Shown in pieces: positions 57,501 to 64,000 of a DNA stretch of 64,000 nucleotides. The stretch is from Zanthoxylum bungeanum. Lineage: Eukaryota > Streptophyta > Magnoliopsida > Sapindales > Rutaceae. The first letter of the stretch is position 1, and every line of letters begins with the position of its first letter. The notes under the pieces are model-generated. The model did not search any database, was not told where the DNA came from, and worked only from the letters and a program-made list of their open reading frames with translations. Where the stretch lies: positions 90,341 through 154,340 of the forward strand of contig SKCR01026830.1 in NCBI GenBank assembly GCA_019454045.1, given 5' to 3'. Both the position numbers and the translations under genes were made by a program.

Positions 57501-59815
57501 ATGTTTTAAACGTTAATCTTTCATTTATCTTGATTGCAATAGTCTAACTATCCAATTAACGATTTCAGGTACTATTGATTATAATGATTACTATAGTCTA
57601 ACTATATAATCAACTATAATTTAATTATTTAAATTCAAATATATTGATTACTATAATCCAATTATATAATCAACTATAAATGAATTAGTTTGAATACAGT
57701 CCAACTGTTTAATTAAAACAACGATTTAAATATTAGTCAACTAATAAATTAATTAATTATTGCCGAAAAATTGAAATGAGCGCGTATTGGCAAGTATCTA
57801 GACGAAATTGAAAATTTAATACTTCCGACCACTATTTTTCGGCGAGCCTCTAACCCTCTGTTGAGTACTCGGGAATCCTTGTTTCCTAGTGGGCTAGGAT
57901 CCCGTTAAATAACACACAACCTTGACTTTGGCCAACAAGCTGTATGATATTTAACTAGATAGATCTCTAAGATCAATTGGATCCCATCCAATTCCTAGAT
58001 CCAGTAGGTGGACATCCAAGTCCGAAACATATATCTAATATATGCCAATATATATGATATATTCCCTAACCTTTTTCCTCTGAATCAACTAAGCCTTGGC
58101 TCTGGCACAACAAACTTAATGATTCCAGTTAAGCGGGACCCATTGAATTTGGAAAGCTTCGTAATCGATGTCGATGGATAAGAAGTGATCTTCAATTTGG
58201 CCAACAAATCACAACTTGGACAAGACATACGATATGGAACAAAGCCTTTATGATTCAAACACATCCGCGATGGACAAAGGTCTTGACTTTGGCCAACAAA
58301 CCAGTGCCAATCTTGGATCTTGAGAATGAATCATTCAATGGAAGAAAAAACACTTAATATTTATTGAGGGTTTTTCACGTAATTGGCAACCAATTAATTA
58401 TCTTTGATTAGGTCTCATCATACACCCTTAACACATGCATTCTAAAAGCATAATAAGACGCGATAAATAAATTAATAATAATATGCGGATGGATATTTAA
58501 ACAACTTGTTCCTAGAATAAATCTCTCCATTTCCTCTCTCCCGGCTAGCACTATTCTTACTTCTACCCGATTACATAACACTTCTAAAGAAACCTCATTT
58601 ACATTGAGGGGAATATGTGAGAAGAGAAATACAAAGAGTCAAGAGGTAATAGGCTGGACACGCAGGTCCAATTTAATAAATTCTAAATTTATTACAATAA
58701 TTTCCAAAATTGCCCTCACCCATCTAATATCCATCCGATATACATTATTCATACATCACATCCATGTATTCATACAAAGCATGTTATCAATCAATCTAAT
58801 CCAATTAATTAATCTGAAATTAATGACCATCCAATGTTCAAACAATGATTTGATTTGCGCGAGTCCGACTCGTTTTAAGAATAGGTACTCAAAGTACGAA
58901 TTCTAATTATATCAAACTACAACATTAAATCCAATTTAATTTGTATTTAATACTAATTCTTTATTTAATTCCAAATTAAATAATACACTTTTTAATGAGC
59001 CTATGCGACTTTGATTCTAAATCTAATCATTACGGGTCTCAAAGCCCAATTAACATCCAATGTCAATTTAATTAAAGTCCAATGAGCTTTCAATTAATTT
59101 ATAAGGCATGGACTTTGGCAACCAAAGCCCAATAAGGAATCACCCTTTGCCAAAACTCAATTTAGGCATAATTAAAATTTTAAAGGTTCATTATATTATA
59201 TTTGGACTTTATGGATATGGTTTTGGGCCCAATTGGATCCAACCAATTAACCTAAACCAAACTTCGCCCAACCAAGCCCATTAAGCCCAAATACAACTTT
59301 TCAAGCCCAATTCCAAATTTAGCCCAACAATTTAATCACAATATTCCAAATATCACAATTAAATTATTTAAGTGTATTAGCCATAATTAATTAGTCAAAT
59401 TAACATTTCCAAAATACCAATTTACATAATTAATCATGCTTTGTAATTATCAATTAATGTCCAACACAATTGAAGCAAAATCAATCCCAATTCATGCTTT
59501 GAAGCTCACGGTAATTTAGGGGTTTTATAAATCGATTTCAATTTCATCCAATTAAATCCTAAATCAATTTATCCCAAGTCTTTCAACTCATCCAATGATC
59601 AAAAGACAAAAATCACCATGACATCAGGGCTTCTCAACTTTCGGCCAAGCCTCAAATTTAGGGAAAAATTAATCCAATTCAATTTTCATCAAATTGATCA
59701 TGCATAACTCTAAGTTATCATCATTCAAGCATATTCAAACAATCAATTTCATCAAATCATGCTCAAATCAATTTTACCCAAATTTTACCCTAAATCGAAT
59801 TTCATGCATAATCAA
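57501..59815 (-). other. Leader of C3
   Basis: This 2.3 kb non-coding leader is homologous to that of C1. It contains the reversed TTGGCCAA repeats (57920-58300), AT-rich repeats (57540-57740) and the GGCCCA/AAGCCCA cluster (59200-59340). No protein is seen. Confidence 0.75.
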
Positions 59816-59816
59816 G

Positions 59817-59829
59817 GCTCTTGATACCA
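59817..59829 (-). other. Primer-binding site of C3
   Basis: The minus strand reads TGGTATCAAGAGCC, the initiator methionine tRNA site with one extra A relative to C1 and C2. The insertion may be a late mutation. Confidence 0.8.
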
Positions 59830-59830
59830 T

Positions 59831-60559
59831 TGTTGGGTTTTCTAGGTCTTCCCAATATCAATTAAGCTATGAAAACATGTGAATACATCAAAGTAAAGTT
59901 GCAGAAATACTCACTTTGATCGGATTTGCGATGCGATGAAACACACAAATTTTCTTCATCCTTCAAGCTTTCGGCAATGCCTCTCATTTGTGCTCCAAGC
60001 TCCAAGCTTTGTGAATGGATTCCATGCTCATGAATGGGTTTCCCTATCACCTTTGAATGACCCCTTGGATGTGCTAGCATCATTAAAAAATTTGCCACAA
60101 ATCTTTCTATTTGCTTCTTCTTGTTCTCCGGCCAAGCCAAGAACAAATGAGAGAAAATGGCCCTTGGCCGAATGAGGGAGAGAGAGAGGAAGAGAAGTGT
60201 GTTGTGTGTATTGTGTAATCTAATACACAAAATGAAAGTCAAATAACAAAATAATAAAAAATTGTAAATGTCTTTCAAGCCATCACTTTAGTGTGTTCCA
60301 CACTCAACCATCAACCAACAACTTCCGTCACATTAAAGTGATAAAGTTGACTAGTGATGTGACGCGTGATGTAACTTATGGGCCCCACTTGATTCGAAAT
60401 GCGAGTGGGCCCGCAAACACTCCAGGGCTCGGGTTCGCTAATTTCGAATTAACGAATTTTCCGTTGCGACGTAATTAAATCAAATTTAAATAAATAATTA
60501 TGCCTAGCAAAATTACTATTCATGTCGCTAACGAATTAATTCTAAATTAAATCGTTCGC
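59831..60559 (-). repeat. Truncated 5' LTR of C3
   Basis: This matches the first 0.73 kb of 49921-51877 closely, up to AAATCGTTCGC. It then stops abruptly at the junction with gypsy RNase H sequence. Confidence 0.85.
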
Positions 60560-62440
60560 TAGCTGAAATAGTATCTATGGATTTTATCCACTTTCTACAC
60601 TAATACTAAACTCACAACATATTCAGAAACAACCAAGTATAGGAACATAGTCTCACTTGGGATCGGCTTCGCCAATAGTGGGGTTGGGCTAGGTACTATT
60701 TCAGCTACTGGAATGTGTCCTCACATTCCGTTGTCCAACTGGCTTCCTTCTTAGCCTTCTTGATCAGTTGGAAGAAGACATGACACTTATCGGTGGCTTT
60801 AGAAATGAATCGGTTTAGTGCTCCTACCCAACCCGTTAAGCTCTGCACTCCTTTGGCCGTCCTCAGGGGCTTTAAATCCAATACAACCTTGATTTTCTGA
60901 GGGTTTCCTTCAATGGCCTGGGAACTGACCATGTACCCCAAAAACGTTAATGAAGATACACCAAAATCACATTTGTCCGGATTCAGTCTCATGTTGTGCT
61001 TCATCAACAACTCAAATGTCCCTCTGAGGTCCGCCAGATGATCCTTAGGCTTCTTCATCATCGTGATCATGCCATCGATATAGACCTGTATTGTCTTGTC
61101 GATGAGTGGTTTGAAAACCTTGTTCACCAACCTCTGATACGTGGCCCCGACATTCGTCAATCCGAAAGGCATCATCTTGTAACAGTACAACCCCTGGTCA
61201 TTAATGAAGGCTGTCTTTTCTTCATCTTCAGTATGCATCCTGACCTGGCTGTACCCTGAGAAGGCATCCATAAAATTGAGCAGTCCATGACACGCCGTAT
61301 AATCCACTAACTGATCTACCTTAGGGATCGGGAAACTGTCCTTCGCGAAAGCCTTGTTCAAATCAGAGAAATCCACGCACATCATCTACTTCTCACTGGC
61401 CTTCTTCACCAAGACCACATTGGATACCCACTTCGGTTACTTGACCTCCTGGATAAACCCGGCCTTTAGCAACTTTTCAACCTCTGCACGAATCGCCTCG
61501 TATTGTTCTAGGTTGAAAATTTCCCTCTTTTGCTTCACCGATTTATGAGCCCAATCTATTGTTAAACGGTGACTGGTAAATTTGGGATCAATTCAGGGCA
61601 TGTCCCTGTGTCCCCATGCGAAGACATCCATATATTCCTTTAGGAAAACCAGCAACTGCTTCCTTAGACCTGACTTCAAGCCTGCCCCAATATTTATATT
61701 TTTTTGCCAAAGCCGAAAAGCTCCACTTGTTCCAGTTCTTCCCCTGCTCCCTATTAGGAATGATCATTGGGTCGAGGATCGGTCGGCTCAACTTCTTCCC
61801 CATCCCATTATATTTCTTTCCTCTTCGCCCATAACTCCTCAATACAAAGCGTTTCTTTAGAAATGGTAGCAAAATAATTCTTAGCCATCTTCTGGCTTCC
61901 AAAAACCATCCCAATTCCCTACCAGGTCGAGAACTTCAGCTTCAGGTAGTAACATGACATAACCACCCTTAACTTCATCATAATGGGTCTCCCTAATATC
62001 ACTTGATAGCTGCTCTTACAATCCACTACGGTAAAATCCAGCATAACGATCTGAGTGTGATGAGTCATCCCAATGGTAATAGCCAACTATATCCGACCCA
62101 GCGGGACTACGGATGCTCCCCTAAACCCGTACAATAGTGTCGCTTCCCAGGTCAAGATGGTGTACTCCACTCCCAAATCGTTTAGAGCTTCCTAGCGATG
62201 ATATCCACCGCTCTCCCGGATCTACCAATATCCTATCTACCTCGGTTCCGCCAGTGTTGGCTTTAATTGTCAGCGCGTCATCGTGGGGGTAGCTGACCCA
62301 TTGGGCATCTTCCTATGTGAACATTATAGGCAGTAGTCTAGCTCTTTGGATCTGCAGGGCCCTTTCTGTCGTGAGAACCTCTGATCCTCTAATTCGACAA
62401 TAGTTTTTTCTTACCCGGTTCGAATCCCCGAGTAATGTCT
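60560..62440 (-). pseudogene. Ty3/gypsy protease, reverse transcriptase and RNase H pseudogene
   Basis: The protease-side segment near 62280 reads DAQWVSYPHDDALTIKANTG and then ILVDPGE, where a DTG/DSG-like triad would be expected. RT begins around 61560 with KREIFNLEQYEAIRAEVEKL and LLKAGFIQEV, then VLVKKASEK, a stop, and MMCVDFSDLNKAF. It continues with FMDAFSGYSQVRMH (motif A Asp kept), PFGLTNVGATYQRLVN and VYIDGMITM, where the YxDD box is YIDG and has lost its second Asp. FLGYMVSSQAIEGNPQKI follows. After EDTFQ the frame, broken by stops and a shift, continues as RNase H (PLLAKPIPSETMFLYL, then YYFS) and ends at 60560. The enzyme is dead on at least two counts. Confidence 0.88.
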
Positions 62441-62700
62441 CCTCCTCGATATTGTGAACATAGGGTTTTCCTCCTTTCTTTGGCCGGGGCCTGCTCCCCC
62501 CTATTCTCCCGTCTTCTTTTCAAATTCTCCATCATGGCCTTCATCAAGGTTTAGTCTCCTCTATTTCCTTTTGTACACTTTCCCTCTCACTCCGCATGGT
62601 TTCTTCCATTTTATCCATCCACTCTGTTATCGAAGCCTCTGAAGATATGTGGTTCCCGTTTACTGCCATCGCCTTAGTATGTTTCCTACTCCTTATAATA
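62441..62700 (-). pseudogene. Short gag remnant of G1
   Basis: Between the primer site and the protease region only about 260 bp remain for gag, far less than a complete gypsy gag. No continuous frame or zinc knuckle is visible. A large internal deletion is the simplest reading. Confidence 0.45.
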
Positions 62701-62704
62701 TTAC

Positions 62705-62719
62705 CCACAGATGGCGCCA
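62705..62719 (-). other. Primer-binding site of G1
   Basis: The minus strand reads TGGCGCCATCTGTGG, two nucleotides after the LTR end AACA. TGGCGCC followed by GTCTGTGG is common in plant Tat-type gypsy elements. The exact tRNA should be checked. Confidence 0.75.
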
Positions 62720-62721
62720 AC

Positions 62722-63755
62722 TGTTGATGACTGTTTTTTGTTCAAGGGGTAATCCAGGAAAATCAATGCTCGAACAAACCTCCCTCAACTGTGAACATGT
62801 TTGGTTTGTTGGGAACCAAATGCAAACTTGGTAAAAGATAGAATGCACACAGACAAATAAATGATTTAACATGGTTAGACGGAATGTATCCAACCTACGT
62901 CCACGGGAACAATGGAAAATAAAGTTTTTTTACTAGCTCGAGTCTGACCGACCTCTTTTATTTCTCTAGCTCGGGGTTCTTTTCTCTCTATTACAAGTTA
63001 CATGTGCTTTTGGATAAAATTGCTCCACCCACTACAATGAACTCTTAGCCTCTTTATATACTAAGTCTAATTACACTGTTATGCTATCTTCGTGACGTCA
63101 GCCACGTTACCAAGCCATTATTGCTTAGGCTTTCTTCCTTTATTACCCTACGGATTATAGCCCAGCCGCCTAACACCCATACGACTTGCTGCCTGAATCG
63201 GATTAAACCATACCACTTTTGGTAACTGCTACATGTTATGCCACAGTGCCAGCCTGTATCCTAGCCAATCTCATGCGATAGCGTACGTCAGTCGATAAAC
63301 TTGTAGCTCTGCTATGTCCCATCAGCCGTTGGCCTACTTCTATCTTCATCAATGCTTGGGAGACCGAAACATCCGTTTAAGGCTTACGTCGTCCAAACTT
63401 GAAAATAATGCAATTACCCCGACCTATCTTGTCGGGTCAGCAAGGTGAGATGATCGGCTGTAGACTAAGATGGTCGACCTGTCCAATAGGGTCGATCGGT
63501 TCTTAGACCTTTACTTTCCTCACTTTACTAGGTCGGGTCGTCCTTCACGGGTGTTCAAGAGCTGTCAAATCTGATGTCTTTATATCAGGTTGAGTCTGGT
63601 TCTTTCCTCATGTCCTTCTTCGCCTCAGGCACTGGCCCTTTCATATGACCTCTCATCCTTACACGGACCTTAGACCTCTACCTGTCTAAGTATAAATCCC
63701 ATTATACCCTTTTTCGAGTTTTAGAGTTTCTCGGGGCAGAAAGTCACAGTCAACA
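62722..63755 (-). repeat. 5' LTR of G1 (1034 bp)
   Basis: The plus strand runs from TGTTGATGACTG to CACAGTCAACA, with terminal inverted repeats TGTTGA/TCAACA. The primer site adjoins its inner end. The outer flank is ATATA (63756-63760); the partner duplication was lost with the other end. Confidence 0.82.
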
Positions 63756-64000
63756 ATATATTTAAAAGAAAATATTGATAGGAAAAAATATTTTGCAAAG
63801 AGTTCGATTGAAAACAAGAAATATAAGCCTATCTGTCATTTAAGCTACAATCTTCACATGTAATAGTGTACATACATGTCTTAGTAGATCAATCTAAATT
63901 GATTAATGGCCTCCATTATGTTGTTGCTAGCAAATATCTTATTTATATTTATATTTTATTATTTTTTGTTTTGTTTTTTGTTTTGTTTTTTTTAATAAAA
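63756..64000. other. Intergenic sequence with T/G-rich simple repeat
   Basis: Host flank of G1 without a gene. The last 40 bases are a degenerate TTTTG/TTTTTTG repeat (about 63963-63993). Confidence 0.6.

Larger units (their letters stand above)
49921..60559 (-). mobile_element. Copia element C3 (C1 family), minus strand, with solo LTR in pol
   Basis: C3 has a complete 3' LTR (49921-51877), a decayed pol and gag, a leader, a primer site and a truncated 5' LTR (59831-60559). It inserted into the leader of C2. A solo LTR (53497-55500) interrupts its pol. The right end is missing: the 5' LTR stops after 0.73 kb and runs straight into Ty3/gypsy RNase H sequence without a terminal CA/TG or duplication, which indicates a deletion or rearrangement. 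Confidence 0.85.
60560..63755 (-). mobile_element. Ty3/gypsy element G1, 5' half, minus strand
   Basis: From right to left: a 1034-bp LTR (62722-63755), a primer site, a gag remnant, a protease, a reverse transcriptase and the first part of RNase H, cut at 60560. The polypeptide order and sequence fit the Tat branch of plant Ty3/gypsy elements. The distal half and the 3' LTR are absent. Confidence 0.85.

Noticed and set aside
60560..60707. A 148-bp MITE bounded by a perfect 14-bp inverted repeat (TAGCTGAAATAGTA) at the copia/gypsy junction
   Set aside because: Translating the minus strand shows that gypsy RNase H (PLLAKPIPSETMFLYL, then YYFS) runs through the whole interval, including both repeat arms. 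The arms are coding sequence of G1, there is no target duplication, and the inverted repeat is probably chance.

Overview
The window is intergenic DNA from a eudicot plant. It is AT-rich and gene-poor, and about 95% of it is decayed, nested LTR retrotransposons. The only recognisable host gene is a small intronless VQ-motif gene (MKS1-like) at 42751-43373 on the minus strand. The plant assignment rests on that gene, on plant tRNA primer-binding sites and on typical plant Ty1/copia and Ty3/gypsy proteins. I cannot name the species.

Left part (1-20085). A minus-strand copia-type leader and LTR remnant (1 to about 3580) abuts a minus-strand Athila-like Ty3/gypsy element. That element has a gag-protease pseudogene (about 3600-5688), a tRNA-Asp-type primer-binding site and a long LTR starting at 5804. 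Its LTR is split at 7475/19166 by an 11.7 kb element that has 4.1-4.2 kb LTRs, a primer-binding site and a polypurine tract but no protein-coding interior. This is a LARD-like non-autonomous element. Its LTRs and interior carry several tandem arrays. The Athila LTR resumes at 19166 and is followed head-to-tail by a partial copy of itself (19335-20085).

Middle (20086-41787). A plus-strand gypsy interior without open frames (20086-24348) ends in a 2.6 kb chromovirus-type LTR (24349-26969). A short host interval follows with a MITE-like hairpin inside a TA repeat. Next is copia element C0 (27516-41787, 5-bp target duplication differing at one base). It has 540-546 bp LTRs, a palindrome array, an unidentified leader ORF and a gag pseudogene. 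A second copia element, C1 (30604-39768, LTR about 2.0 kb), sits inside it, and C0's RNase H tail reappears after C1.

Host island (41788-43957). The VQ gene is interrupted by a single-base frameshift in an A-run. Its promoter carries a W-box and two TGACG motifs.

Right part (43958-64000). Tandem copia reverse-transcriptase fragments are followed by more members of the C1 family: C2 (plus strand, from 44829), a solo LTR inside C2's LTR (46283-48271, perfect duplication TGTTC), C3 (minus strand, 49921-60559) inserted into C2's leader, and a solo LTR inside C3's pol (53497-55500, perfect duplication CCACT). C3's outer LTR is cut off at 60559 and fused to the RNase H of a minus-strand Ty3/gypsy element, G1 (60560-63755), which ends in a 1.03 kb LTR.

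No tRNA, rRNA, CRISPR or intact transposon gene was seen. Every retrotransposon protein is broken by stops or frameshifts. The least explained items are the C0 leader (palindrome array plus leader ORF), the repeated palindromic motif in the C1/C3 leaders, and the LARD-like element with its 25-bp minisatellite.
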